Made by a program: the position numbers and the translations under genes. This document shows positions 34,617 to 43,822 of a DNA stretch of 64,000 nt, piece by piece (position 1 is the first letter of the stretch; each line of letters begins with the position of its first letter). Below the pieces are notes generated by a model that did not search any database, had not been told where the DNA came from, and worked only from the letters and a program-made list of their open reading frames with translations. Source of the DNA: DASZIT01 sp036268775 (GTDB taxonomy: Bacteria; Actinomycetota; Acidimicrobiia; Acidimicrobiales; RAAP-2); assembly GCA_036268775.1 (NCBI GenBank), contig DATATM010000012.1:186001-250000 (forward strand), written 5' to 3'.

Positions 34617-35846
34617 GTGAGTTCGTTCAAGAATCCGGCTTGGCTTCCGTTCTCGGTGAGTGAGGCGGCCTTGGCGGGAGATGCCGACGGGCAAGATCTC
34701 GACTCCGGTCAGGCGTGGAACCACCTCTTGGACTCGCTGAAGAGGACCGGCGAGGTGGTGTTGTCCGACTCGGTCCCCCACGCCCCGGTCGATACGGCCT
34801 CCGGTTTCCGTCACCTCCTCGTTCTGTTGGGGGTGGGGATCGACGAGCTCCTGAGACGGGGGTTGGACCGGGTGCCGGCCGTGAAGCCCTCGGGCATGGA
34901 CGCCGCCTACAAATGGGGCATGGAGTGCCCCGACTGCGTCTACGTGGGTTCGGCCCTCAAGGGCGGCTCGACCTACCGACTGTGGGGCAACCGGGGCTCG
35001 GCACGGTACGTGGGGTTACAGGTGATGGCTGGGATGGGGTCCACCTCCAATGCCTTACTCGACGACTTCGAGCTGGGCGCGAACGGGGAGTTCGAGATCG
35101 TCCTCTCGGCCGAGCCTCGCGACGGCAACTGGCTCCCCCTGGATGAGGAGGCCACCATGTTGGTGGTCCGCCATTTCTTTTACGACTGGGAGCACGAAGT
35201 TCCCGTCACCATGTCCATCGAATCACTTTCGGGTCCCGTGGCTATCGGGGAACGATCGGCAGAGGAGCCGAAGGCGATCATGGCTCGTCAGGTGATCGCC
35301 CTAGGCGACTTCTTAGAGGAGAACCTGACGTTCTTCCTGGGTTTCTCCAATCCCGAAGCCCCCAACACCTTTCTGCCCCCATTGGACGGAACCGCGATGG
35401 GGGCGGCGGCCGAGAATCGTCCGGTCATCGGTTCGTGGAAGCTGGCTCCCGACCAGGCGCTGATCATCGAGGTCACCCCCCCGGAGGGCTTGTACTGGAG
35501 CTACTCGCTGGGGAATGTCTGGTGGGAAACCATCGACTACGGCAATCACCAGTCAAGCCTCAACGGCCATCAGGCCGTGGTGGACGATGACGGGAAGGTG
35601 AGGGTGGTGGTGGCTCACCAGGACCCGGGCGTCGCCAATTGGTTGGACACCGCCGGACACAGCGAGGGGCCGATCATCCTGCGATGCGTTCGCACCGACA
35701 CCGCGCCGGTACCGACGACCCGGCTGCTGTCGTTCGACCGACTGGCCGAGGAGTTGCCATCGGAGACCCGTCGGGTCTCACCAGGTGAGCGGGCCGAAGC
35801 CATCGACGTCCGCCGGAAGGCCGTGAGTCGGCGGTTCGCCCGATGA
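34617..35846 (+). CDS. DUF1214 domain protein
   Basis: 409 aa. The C-terminal part (about 270-380) has the DUF1214 signature, with strands such as NRPVIGSWKLAPDQALIIEV and GLYWSYSLGNVWW. The N-terminal part is acidic and helical. DUF1214 proteins of this size commonly pair with a sulfotransferase in mycobacteria and relatives; their substrate is unknown. The GTG start follows GGGGGAGG at some distance. The stop overlaps the next gene in an ATGA arrangement, so the two are translationally coupled. Confidence 0.8.
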   Translation: MSSFKNPAWLPFSVSEAALAGDADGQDLDSGQAWNHLLDSLKRTGEVVLSDSVPHAPVDTASGFRHLLVLLGVGIDELLRRGLDRVPAVKPSGMDAAYKWGMECPDCVYVGSALKGGSTYRLWGNRGSARYVGLQVMAGMGSTSNALLDDFELGANGEFEIVLSAEPRDGNWLPLDEEATMLVVRHFFYDWEHEVPVTMSIESLSGPVAIGERSAEEPKAIMARQVIALGDFLEENLTFFLGFSNPEAPNTFLPPLDGTAMGAAAENRPVIGSWKLAPDQALIIEVTPPEGLYWSYSLGNVWWETIDYGNHQSSLNGHQAVVDDDGKVRVVVAHQDPGVANWLDTAGHSEGPIILRCVRTDTAPVPTTRLLSFDRLAEELPSETRRVSPGERAEAIDVRRKAVSRRFAR

Positions 35847-36988
35847 GCCTCGACGTCGAGAAGATCGAGGAGGATGCTCGGGCCCACTCCGGTCTCGACG
35901 ACACTGGCGGCGATCACTACCGGGAGGGACTCGAGCGTCTGGTGGCGGCGATGAATGACGAGGGTGACCTCACCGAATTGGGCGACGTCATGCAGCACGC
36001 CCGGCTGACCGCCCTTCTGGGCGCCCGGCTGAGAGTGGAGGAGACCTACCGGCTGTATCCCGAGATCGATGATCAGGAGATCGACGGTCCCGTGTTCGTC
36101 ATCGGGTTGCCCCGGACCGGGACCACCGCCCTCAGCCAACTGGTTGCCGCCGATCCGCAGTTCCGGTCGCTCCGGCTATGGGAATCCGGATCACCCGTCC
36201 CCCCACCGGAGACGGCCACGGAGCACACCGATCCCCGCATCGCCGTCACCGAAGGGAATCTGGCCCTGATGAACGAGGCCTTCCCGCTCATGCAGACCAT
36301 GCATCACACCGAGGCCACCACGGCCTCGGAGTGCCAGGACCTCATGGGCATGAGCTTCCGGACGGTCCACTTCGACGGCTTCGCCCGGGTGCCGTCCTAC
36401 CTGGAGTGGGTCATCGACACCGACATGGAGCCGACCTACCGCTACCACCGGCGGGTGCTCCGGCTCCTCCAATGGCACTGCCCACCCACCCTCTGGCATC
36501 TGAAGACTCCCGTGCACATGTTCGCGCTCGACGCCCTGGTGGAGGCCTACCCGAATGCCCGCTTCCTCTGGAGCCACCGGGACCCCGTCAGGGTCTTGGG
36601 CTCCGTTTGCAGCCTCATCCACTACACCCGGAGCTGGAGCAGCGACCGCGATGACTCCGTCGAGCTGGGGGCGGAGCAACTCGACCGCTGGTGGATAGCC
36701 GTCGAGAGGGCCATGGACTTCCGGGAGCGGATGGGCGACGATCGGTTCGCCGACGTTTCCTTTTCCGAGCTCCAGACCGATCCGCTCGACGCCCTCGAGA
36801 AGGGCCTGGCCCGGATCGGCCTCCCCTTCGACGATCGTTCTCGCGCCTCGGTGGAGGAGTGGGCCGGTACCCACGAACCCGGATCCCATGGCGAACACTC
36901 CTATCAGCTCTCCGATTTCGGCCTTGTGCCCGATCAGATCCGGGAGCGATTCGCTCCGTACTACGCCGCTTTCGATATCGAATCCTGA
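35843..36988 (+). CDS. Sulfotransferase family protein
   Basis: 381-aa protein with the PAPS-binding P-loop-like motif GLPRTGTTALSQLVA (about 91-105), corresponding to the 5'-phosphosulfate loop. The 3'-phosphate-binding segment FLWSHRDPVRVLGSVCSL follows downstream. This is the mycobacterial-type sulfotransferase family (Sulfotransfer_3). The acceptor is unknown. It is coupled to DUF1214, which suggests a joint lipid or glycan modification step. Confidence 0.85.
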   Translation: MSLDVEKIEEDARAHSGLDDTGGDHYREGLERLVAAMNDEGDLTELGDVMQHARLTALLGARLRVEETYRLYPEIDDQEIDGPVFVIGLPRTGTTALSQLVAADPQFRSLRLWESGSPVPPPETATEHTDPRIAVTEGNLALMNEAFPLMQTMHHTEATTASECQDLMGMSFRTVHFDGFARVPSYLEWVIDTDMEPTYRYHRRVLRLLQWHCPPTLWHLKTPVHMFALDALVEAYPNARFLWSHRDPVRVLGSVCSLIHYTRSWSSDRDDSVELGAEQLDRWWIAVERAMDFRERMGDDRFADVSFSELQTDPLDALEKGLARIGLPFDDRSRASVEEWAGTHEPGSHGEHSYQLSDFGLVPDQIRERFAPYYAAFDIES

Positions 36989-37131
36989 GCGTTAGGTCGC
37001 CTAAGGACAATCCCGAGCGCCCACCCGGTGGGCGGTGTCGGCCAACCGATGGCCGCGCAGGGAAGTGCAACGGAGAAACCCGGTCACGAAGGTCGTACGG
37101 TTGGGGGAAGGCCAACTGAAGGAGGCCCCCG

Positions 37132-38073
37132 ATGTGTACCCGGATCTTTTGGTCGGCCAACGAGATCGCCAAAGTGGCGTCCCGCACCATGGACTGGGTG
37201 GTCAGCGACGAACCCCGGATGTGGTCGCTCCCGGCCGGACTGCACCGGACTGGCGGGCTACCGGGGGCGATCGAGTGGGAGGCGCGCTATCCGAGCGTGG
37301 TACTGAGCATGTTCGAATCCGGGACGGTGGACGGGATGAACGACCAGGGGCTCGGCATGCACCTGCTGTACCTGGAGGGCGCCGAGTTCGGATCGCCGGA
37401 CGACCGGGCCGTTATCGGCAATACCCACTGGGGGCAGTGGGTGCTGGACAGTTTCGCCACCGTGGCCGAGGCGATCGAGGCGATGTCGGACGTCCGGGTC
37501 ACCTCGGTGCCCGTCCGGGGGCAGGATCTCAACTGCCATCTGTCAATCGAGGACGTGCACGGCGACTCGGCCATCGTGGAACCGCTCGACGGACGATTGG
37601 TCCTCCACCACGGACTCCAGTTCACGGTGATGGCCAACGACCCGACGTTCGACCAACAGCTGGAGAATCTCAAGCACTACCGCCCTTTCGGAGGCAACCT
37701 TCCGCTACCCGGAGGCATCCTTTCCGTCGATCGGTTTGTCCGGGCGACGTATTTCCTCGAGCACCTACCGCCGCCGAGTGATCTTTCCGACGCGGTGGCC
37801 GGAGTGGTGCACCTGGTTGGCAACGTGGCGTGCCCGCCCGGCGCCCCGTACGACGATTTCAGCGTCTACCCGACGTGGTGGACCTCGGTGGTGGACCTCA
37901 CCAACCTCACGTACTACTTCTGGTCCCGCCGAAGTCCGTCCCTGGTGGGGGTCTCGTTCGCCGACATCGATCGGGCGGCGGGCCAGGTCCTGGTGCTCGA
38001 CCCCGAGGCCCCCGGGCTGGTCGGTGATATCAGCGCCCGCTTCACGCCGCTCGGAGAATCCCTTCCCTACTGA
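37132..38073 (+). CDS. Choloylglycine hydrolase / linear amide C-N hydrolase family
   Basis: 313-aa Ntn hydrolase. It begins MCTRIFW, so Cys2 becomes the N-terminal nucleophile after Met removal, with the typical MDWVVSDEPRMW Arg/Asp region. The family cleaves conjugated bile salts, penicillin V or N-acyl-homoserine lactones; the substrate cannot be told here. The start is supported by an AAGGAGG ribosome-binding site (37121-37127). Confidence 0.85.
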   Translation: MCTRIFWSANEIAKVASRTMDWVVSDEPRMWSLPAGLHRTGGLPGAIEWEARYPSVVLSMFESGTVDGMNDQGLGMHLLYLEGAEFGSPDDRAVIGNTHWGQWVLDSFATVAEAIEAMSDVRVTSVPVRGQDLNCHLSIEDVHGDSAIVEPLDGRLVLHHGLQFTVMANDPTFDQQLENLKHYRPFGGNLPLPGGILSVDRFVRATYFLEHLPPPSDLSDAVAGVVHLVGNVACPPGAPYDDFSVYPTWWTSVVDLTNLTYYFWSRRSPSLVGVSFADIDRAAGQVLVLDPEAPGLVGDISARFTPLGESLPY

Positions 38074-38095
38074 GCGAACCGCCGGTTGCAATCGC

Positions 38096-39466
38096 TCAGG
38101 ACGGAGTGGCGGCCGCCGACGCCAACGGCACCGGTCGGGCCAGGCTCCAGCTGAAGGTCATGGGGATCTCGTCCAGGGAGACGGTGGTGGCCAGGTCCGC
38201 CACCGTGGGCCCCACCCGGTCGGCGACCTCTTGGAGCTGCGTGGTGTCGAAGCCGTAGACCCGGGCGGCGGTGAGGCCGAGCATCCGCCGAATATCCGCT
38301 TCGGGCAGCCCGCCGAAGACGTGCCGCAGGATCAACCGGTGGACCGGTGCGGCCCCTTCCAGGTGGGGATAGTCCGCCCCCCACATCAACCGCTCGATGC
38401 CGATCTCCTCCCGCATCTCCGCCTCCTGGCGCTTCATCAGCGACCCGCCCAGGAACACGTGGCGTTCGAAGTACTCCGCCGGCCGGAGCTTGAGATAGGA
38501 ACGGACCGGCGCGGCACCGTGGGTGTCGAAGAAGTTCTCTATGTCCCGGATCAGGGACGGCAGCCACTGCACGCCGTTCTCGGTGACCACCACTTTTAGC
38601 TTCGGGTGGCGGTCGAACACCCCGCCGAGGATCATGAACCACAGCGGGCGCCGGGTGAAGACGAATACCTCGTAGAGCCCCAGGAACCCGCCGTGCTCCT
38701 CGTCGTAGAGCTGCTTGGCGTCGGTGGCCATCCCCGACGCGCCGGTGTGGAGGTTGACCACCAGGCCGTTGTCCTCGCAGGCGCTCCAGAACGGTTCGTA
38801 GTACCCGTCGGCATACCCCGGGAGGCCGGCCTTGATGGACATGGCCGGCAGCATCACCCCGCCGAACAGCCCGGCGGCGCGGGCCCAGCCCACCTCTTCC
38901 ACCGCCCGGTCCATGTCGTGGAAGTCGATGGGGATGCAGCCGGCCCGGCGCCCGGGAGCCGCGGCGCAGAACTCCGCCAGCCATCGGTTGTAAGCGTGGA
39001 GGGCCGGCCACACCGGCTCCAAGTTCTTGCTGGTTTGCGATCCCAGGTACATCGCCGGCGACAGTCCGCCGGCCAGCACCGGACCGGGATAGGCGACTTC
39101 GGCGTGGATCCCCTGCTCCTCGAGGACAGCCAGTCGCCGGCCGTCGGCATCGGAGGCGTGCACCCACTCGGTGCTGTAGTTGGCCAGCCAGTCGGCCGCC
39201 GCATCGGTATCCACTCCCATGCCCGCCAGCCGCCGGGTGGCGACCGCCCGCACCGCGTCCGACTCGTCGATCTCACCGGGATCGACGCCGCCGAACATCG
39301 GGATGGCCACCGAGGAGAGATCGCCGAAGGCGGCCACCGATTCGCGGTGAGCCGGGTCGACGTAGCTGAGGAACTGAGCCATGTCGTCGGGGGCGGCGTG
39401 GGCATCGGCCGACACCACGACGTAATTCTTCCCGGTGGTGAACGCCCGAGTGTCCTGGTCTGTCAT
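38096..39466 (-). CDS. Amidohydrolase 2 family protein (TIM-barrel)
   Basis: 456 aa with the metal-binding DAH near the start (VVVSADAHAAPDD), a central His in VVNLHTGAS, and the C-terminal GADYPH motif (MWGADYPHLEG). This is the PF04909 decarboxylase/hydrolase family, related to those acting on aromatic or cyclic carboxylates. The substrate is not identifiable. It is followed on the same strand by a VOC gene. Confidence 0.88.
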   Translation of the reverse strand: MTDQDTRAFTTGKNYVVVSADAHAAPDDMAQFLSYVDPAHRESVAAFGDLSSVAIPMFGGVDPGEIDESDAVRAVATRRLAGMGVDTDAAADWLANYSTEWVHASDADGRRLAVLEEQGIHAEVAYPGPVLAGGLSPAMYLGSQTSKNLEPVWPALHAYNRWLAEFCAAAPGRRAGCIPIDFHDMDRAVEEVGWARAAGLFGGVMLPAMSIKAGLPGYADGYYEPFWSACEDNGLVVNLHTGASGMATDAKQLYDEEHGGFLGLYEVFVFTRRPLWFMILGGVFDRHPKLKVVVTENGVQWLPSLIRDIENFFDTHGAAPVRSYLKLRPAEYFERHVFLGGSLMKRQEAEMREEIGIERLMWGADYPHLEGAAPVHRLILRHVFGGLPEADIRRMLGLTAARVYGFDTTQLQEVADRVGPTVADLATTVSLDEIPMTFSWSLARPVPLASAAATPS

Positions 39467-39551
39467 CCGACTCGCCTTCCCCCCGCCGATATGCCCTTCC
39501 GACGGCTGGAGGCAGGCTACTTCGGGCCGCCTCGTCCTGGCTTGGTGTCTT

Positions 39552-39977
39552 CTACCCGGTCAGCAATTCGATCAGTTGGCCGTCCGGATCCCGGATGAGG
39601 ATGGCCACCCCCAGGTCGGTATCGGCCAACACCCTGCCCCCGTAGTCGGGGACCCGGTCCACCACCGACCGGAGGTCGGCGACCTTCACCGACAGGTGGG
39701 TGAGGCCGAGTTCGTTCATCGGTCGGTCCCGGGGCGCCGGGTTCCCGTCCCGGTCGAAATGGAGCAGCTCCAGCACGAACCCATCCAGCTTCAGGTAGAC
39801 GGCAGTGAGATTGACGGGCAGGGCCACCTGCAACAACTGGGCCGTCCCCTCGTCGGGCGGCTTCAGCTCCCGCTGGAAGGTGAACCCCAGGAGGTCTTCG
39901 TAGAAGCGCCGGCTCCGGCCCAGGTCGGCGACGGCCAGGCCTATCCAGTTGAACGAGACGTCACTGCCGGTCATCAA
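39552..39977 (-). CDS. VOC (glyoxalase/dioxygenase) superfamily protein
   Basis: 141 aa with paired beta-alpha-beta-beta-beta units (FNWIGLAVADLGRSRRFYEDLLGF and LTHLSVKVADLRSVVDRV) and a final VAILIRDPDGQLIELL. Metal-binding superfamily; specific reaction unknown. It lies upstream of the amidohydrolase on the same strand and 15 bp after the nitroreductase, so all three may be one operon. Confidence 0.88.
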   Translation of the reverse strand: MMTGSDVSFNWIGLAVADLGRSRRFYEDLLGFTFQRELKPPDEGTAQLLQVALPVNLTAVYLKLDGFVLELLHFDRDGNPAPRDRPMNELGLTHLSVKVADLRSVVDRVPDYGGRVLADTDLGVAILIRDPDGQLIELLTG

Positions 39978-39992
39978 CGGCTCCTTTGCTCG

Positions 39993-40598
39993 TCACCAGG
40001 GGTGGCCGTAGCGGTCCCGGTGGGCTCGCTCCTCCAGTGGCCGCCGCCGGGGGACTCCAAGAGGACGGCTCGGCCAACCCAGGGGGACGACGGCCATCGG
40101 CCGGGCCGAGACGGGGAGATCGAGCAGTTCCCGCAGCTCGTCGGCGAACAGGGTGGCCAGGGTGGTCATGGCCGATCCGAGTCCGAGGGCGGTGGCCGAC
40201 AGCAGGAGATTCTGGGTGGCGGGGTACACCGACGACGGAAGGGTGACCTCCATACCCAGGCTGGTATCACCGCAGACCACCACGATGACCGGTGCGGACC
40301 CGATGCCGACTTCGGCCCCGCGGTCGACCTCCCGGAGCAGGGGGGCGGGGAGCCGACCTTCGGAATGTTGGCGGCCGCCCTGGTGCCAGGCCCGCCGGGT
40401 CAGGTCCCCGATGCTGGCCCGGAGCCCGGCGTCCCGGACCACCACGAAGACCCACGGCTGCTTGTTCTCGGCGCTCGGGGCGTGGGTGGCGGCCCGGAGG
40501 CAGAGACCCACCAGCTCGTCGGCGACCGGCTGATCGGTGAACTCTCGGGTGGCCCGCTGCCGAAGGACGACATCGAAGAACGGGACCGAGGCGGTCAT
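39993..40598 (-). CDS. Nitroreductase family protein
   Basis: 201-aa FMN-dependent family member with RATREFTDQPV near the N-terminus, THAPSAENKQPWVFVVV, and the C-terminal AVVPLGWPS motif. It probably reduces a nitro group, quinone or enone with NAD(P)H. ATG 40598 is chosen; ATG 40634, with a better GGAGAG site, would add 12 residues. Confidence 0.88.
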   Translation of the reverse strand: MTASVPFFDVVLRQRATREFTDQPVADELVGLCLRAATHAPSAENKQPWVFVVVRDAGLRASIGDLTRRAWHQGGRQHSEGRLPAPLLREVDRGAEVGIGSAPVIVVVCGDTSLGMEVTLPSSVYPATQNLLLSATALGLGSAMTTLATLFADELRELLDLPVSARPMAVVPLGWPSRPLGVPRRRPLEERAHRDRYGHPW

Positions 40599-40842
40599 GT
40601 CGCCGGCATCCACCCTGTCGCCCCCAGGATCCATCTGACTCTCCGAGCCGCTCCGCGGCGATGTGCCGCCCGCCTGGAAACTAGCCCGACGGGTCCCAAA
40701 GGCGCTGACTCTGAGCCGTCTCAGCGGGGAGACGGCCGGATTACTAGAGTCGCCCACGACCGATCCGACCCATCCTCCCGACCGACGCCTGGAGCGCCCA
40801 GGGAGCAACGAGTCGGGTCCCATCCCCCCGAGAGGAGTGGGC

Positions 40843-41334
40843 ATGCAGGACCACAGGTTCGACTTCGTGGTGGAAGGGACGCCCGAGGAGGTATGGGAGG
40901 TGATCTGGGCGCGCACCCGGGTCGGCATCGAGACCGACAGCGTCAAGATCGAGATCTACCACCCCGGGGACGAGGAAGGGAACGGACTGGTTCGACACTG
41001 CCACTTTCCAGTGCCGAAGTACCTGTTCTCCGGGGGGAGGGCCCAGTCGTGGGAATGGATCACCGAGTCCCAGCGCCCGGTGTCCTGGAAGTACGACGCC
41101 ATCGGCAAGCCGTTGTGGTCCAAGGCGTCGGGCTGGACCCGGCTGGAGGACCTCGGCGAGGGGAAGACCCGGGTGTACTTCCGGGAGACCTATCACGTTT
41201 TCAATCCGGTGTTGCGGGCCCTCCTGGAGAAGCGGGTGCACCACTTCATCTCCAAGGACAACGACAAGTTGATCGAGAGCTCGCTGGTCCGATCGCTCCG
41301 GAAACTTCACGAGCGTCAGGAGAAGAGCGCCTGA
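40843..41334 (+). CDS. SRPBCC/START-like protein
   Basis: 163 aa with the SRPBCC pattern (FDFVVEGTPEEVWEVIWARTR at the start, a WTRLEDLGEGKTRVYFRETYH strand, and a C-terminal amphipathic helix). The family binds hydrophobic ligands in a deep cavity. ATG 40843 follows GAGAGGAG. It is divergent from the nitroreductase. Confidence 0.85.
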   Translation: MQDHRFDFVVEGTPEEVWEVIWARTRVGIETDSVKIEIYHPGDEEGNGLVRHCHFPVPKYLFSGGRAQSWEWITESQRPVSWKYDAIGKPLWSKASGWTRLEDLGEGKTRVYFRETYHVFNPVLRALLEKRVHHFISKDNDKLIESSLVRSLRKLHERQEKSA

Positions 41335-41409
41335 GGGTTCCGCCATCCGTCCGACTTCGGTACCGTTGGCCGGACCGTTGAATCGGTCGCCACCCGGCCG
41401 CTACCGTGG

Positions 41410-42081
41410 GTGGCGGTGGACAAGAGCACCACTGTTCGCAATGCGCTGGCTGACACCCTCCTGGCCTCCGGCGCCATCACCACCAAAGCCGTCGAGGCTG
41501 CCGTCCGGGCGGTGCCCCGGCACCTGTTTCTCCTGGACGTGTCGAGTGAACGCGCCTATGCCGACCGGGCGGTGACCATCAAGTACAACCGGGCCGGCAT
41601 CCCGATCAGCTCGGCGTCCCAACCGACGATGGTCGCCCAGATGCTCGAGCAACTGGACGTCCAAGAAGGTGACCACGCCCTGGAGGTCGGCACCGCCACC
41701 GGCTACAACGCCGCCCTGCTGGCCTACCTGGTCGGTGAGACCGGCCAGGTGGTGAGCGTGGAGATCGAAGAGGACCTCGCCGCCCGGGCGGAGGAGAGCC
41801 TCGGCGCCACCGGCTTCGCCCAGGTGCGGGTGGTCCGGGGTGACGGCCGAACCGGCTTCGTGCCCGGCGCCCCCTATGACCGGATCATCGTCACTGCCGG
41901 GGTGCGAGAGGTGGCTCCCGCCTGGCTGGATCAACTGGCGGAGGGGGGCCGGCTGGTGGTTCCGCTGGTCAACCTCACCGGCGACGGCATGTCTGTCCTG
42001 TTCGAGATGATCGATGGCGAACCGGTGGCCCGGAGCGGTCGACCCTGCGGGTTCGTGCCGCTGCGATCGGCACCCGGCTAG
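41410..42081 (+). CDS. pcm: Protein-L-isoaspartate O-methyltransferase
   Basis: 223-aa SAM-dependent enzyme that repairs isoaspartyl residues. It has the SSASQPTMVAQMLEQL motif, the SAM motif LEVGTATGYNAALLAYL and the YDRIIVTAGV motif. A second in-frame GTG lies two codons after the annotated start. It is convergent with the phospholipase gene, 18 bp apart. Confidence 0.93.
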   Translation: MAVDKSTTVRNALADTLLASGAITTKAVEAAVRAVPRHLFLLDVSSERAYADRAVTIKYNRAGIPISSASQPTMVAQMLEQLDVQEGDHALEVGTATGYNAALLAYLVGETGQVVSVEIEEDLAARAEESLGATGFAQVRVVRGDGRTGFVPGAPYDRIIVTAGVREVAPAWLDQLAEGGRLVVPLVNLTGDGMSVLFEMIDGEPVARSGRPCGFVPLRSAPG

Positions 42082-42099
42082 CCGTTCGGGTCGCTTGGG

Positions 42100-43698
42100 T
42101 CAGTGGGGCCGGACCGAGCCGGGCGGCGGCATCTTCGCCGGCCCCTGGGTCGAGCAGGCCAGTGACCGGCTGTTCTCCCCCGACGGCGGGAGGGCGGCGA
42201 TGGTCGCAGCGGTGAAGGTGGGGCGGCCCCGCTGCATGGCGCCGACGTCGAGGAAGTCCATCAGGTCGTTGGCGTTGGCGTCGCGGTAAGTGAGGGCCGG
42301 GAGGTTCCACTTGCGCTCCACCATGGCCAGGATGGAAGTGTGGTCGTAGACCTGGTGACTCACGTAGTTCGGCTTGGCGTAGGGGGAGACCACCACCGAA
42401 GGAACCCTGAATCCATAGCGGGCGAACCCTTCGTAGGAGGACTCACCCGGCTGTACCAGCGGCGGGATGATGTCGGGAGCCAGGGCGACCGGCGGGGGCA
42501 CGTGGTCGAAGTAGCCACCGTGCTCGTCGTAGGTGATGATCAGCATCGTCTTCTCCCAGTTGGGTGAGGAGCCGATCGCCTTCACCACCGAAGCCAGAAA
42601 CGTCTCCCCGACCACGATGTTCTGGGGATTCTCCTGCGACTGGGTCGAATAGTTCATGTCCAGGAGGGAGAACTTCGGCAGCGTGCCCGCCGCGCAGTCG
42701 GTGAAGAACTGCCCGATGGGCGTGTTGGCGACCAGCGCGGCCAGATCGTCGATGGGGTAGAGGGCGGCGGTGGCCCCCAGCGGATAGCTGGCGGCGTAGT
42801 CCAGCCAGCTGATTCCGTGACCGCTGAGGGTGTCGAAGATGGTGCCGCCCAGCGGAGGGAGGACCAGGCTGACATCGGGAATCACATTGCCGGTGGAGGT
42901 GCCGATGTCATCGGTCATTCCCATGGAGGTGGCGGCGATCAGGAAGCGGCGATTGGGATCGGTCTGCCCGAGCAGCGAGCAGAACCAGCGATCGCCGATC
43001 GGGAAGGTCTCGGCCAAGGCGTAGGTGAAGGGCAGATCGGCCCCCGTCCAGTAACCCATGGACACCGGTCCGCTGTCCGACTCCACGAAGCCGTTGCAGC
43101 CCCCGCCGGCGTAAGAGACGTGGCTGGTCTTCCACTCCTGGCCCGGTCCTCCGGTGTTCTGGCAGGTGGAGGGCATGTGGAAGCAAAGTTGGACGTCCCC
43201 GTTGGCGTAGGGGTTGGTGAAGGTCGGGGTGCCGTAGGGGTTGAAGGCAGTGGGGGTCGGGTCGTCGATGACGAACCCGTCGCCGCGGGGGGTTTGGCCG
43301 GGGGCACGGCCGAGCATCCCGAAGAAGTTGTCGTAGGAGTGGTTCTCCAGCATGCAGACGACGATGTGCTCGATCTCGGGCAGGGTGTCGGTCCCGGCGG
43401 GGAGTTTCGGGAACGGGAGCGATCCGGGTGTACGGAGCGAGCTCTTCCCGAGCACCGCCAGGGCCTGCTTCTGGATCGAGGTGAGCGTGGACACGGGGGT
43501 GGCCACCGCGGCGGCCGCCGGGCGGGCGGCTTCCATCTGGCTTCCCACCACTCCGGTCACCAACGCGCCGGCCCCGGCGGCCAGGAATCGGCGCCGACTC
43601 ACCGGCTTTCGAATGCCGGGATCCACCGCCTCCGGCTCCGCCGGCGAGAGGCGGGAGTCAGGCCGCTCGCGGGCGTTCTGGGGTTCACTCACGCTCAT
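42100..43698 (-). CDS. Tat-exported phospholipase C-like phosphoesterase
   Basis: 532 aa. An N-terminal twin-arginine motif SRRRFLAAG (about 34-42) and hydrophobic stretch mark Tat export. The phosphoesterase domain (PF04185) shows IEHIVVCMLENHSYDNFFGMLG and TYDEHGGYFDHVPPP, typical of bacterial phospholipases C and acid phosphatases. Substrate (phospholipid or phosphate ester) not determined. ATG 43698 starts just before the Tat signal; an ATG 18 codons upstream is possible. Confidence 0.9.
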   Translation of the reverse strand: MSVSEPQNARERPDSRLSPAEPEAVDPGIRKPVSRRRFLAAGAGALVTGVVGSQMEAARPAAAAVATPVSTLTSIQKQALAVLGKSSLRTPGSLPFPKLPAGTDTLPEIEHIVVCMLENHSYDNFFGMLGRAPGQTPRGDGFVIDDPTPTAFNPYGTPTFTNPYANGDVQLCFHMPSTCQNTGGPGQEWKTSHVSYAGGGCNGFVESDSGPVSMGYWTGADLPFTYALAETFPIGDRWFCSLLGQTDPNRRFLIAATSMGMTDDIGTSTGNVIPDVSLVLPPLGGTIFDTLSGHGISWLDYAASYPLGATAALYPIDDLAALVANTPIGQFFTDCAAGTLPKFSLLDMNYSTQSQENPQNIVVGETFLASVVKAIGSSPNWEKTMLIITYDEHGGYFDHVPPPVALAPDIIPPLVQPGESSYEGFARYGFRVPSVVVSPYAKPNYVSHQVYDHTSILAMVERKWNLPALTYRDANANDLMDFLDVGAMQRGRPTFTAATIAALPPSGENSRSLACSTQGPAKMPPPGSVRPH

Positions 43699-43822
43699 AT
43701 AACGGCCAAAGGTGACCCACCTGGCGAGATTCATCCAACCACCGCGCCCCACCGGGGTCACTTCGCAGTGGCGGCCCCCGGAAAGGTAGCCTCAAAATCG
43801 GGCTACGAGGGAGGGAGTTCGG

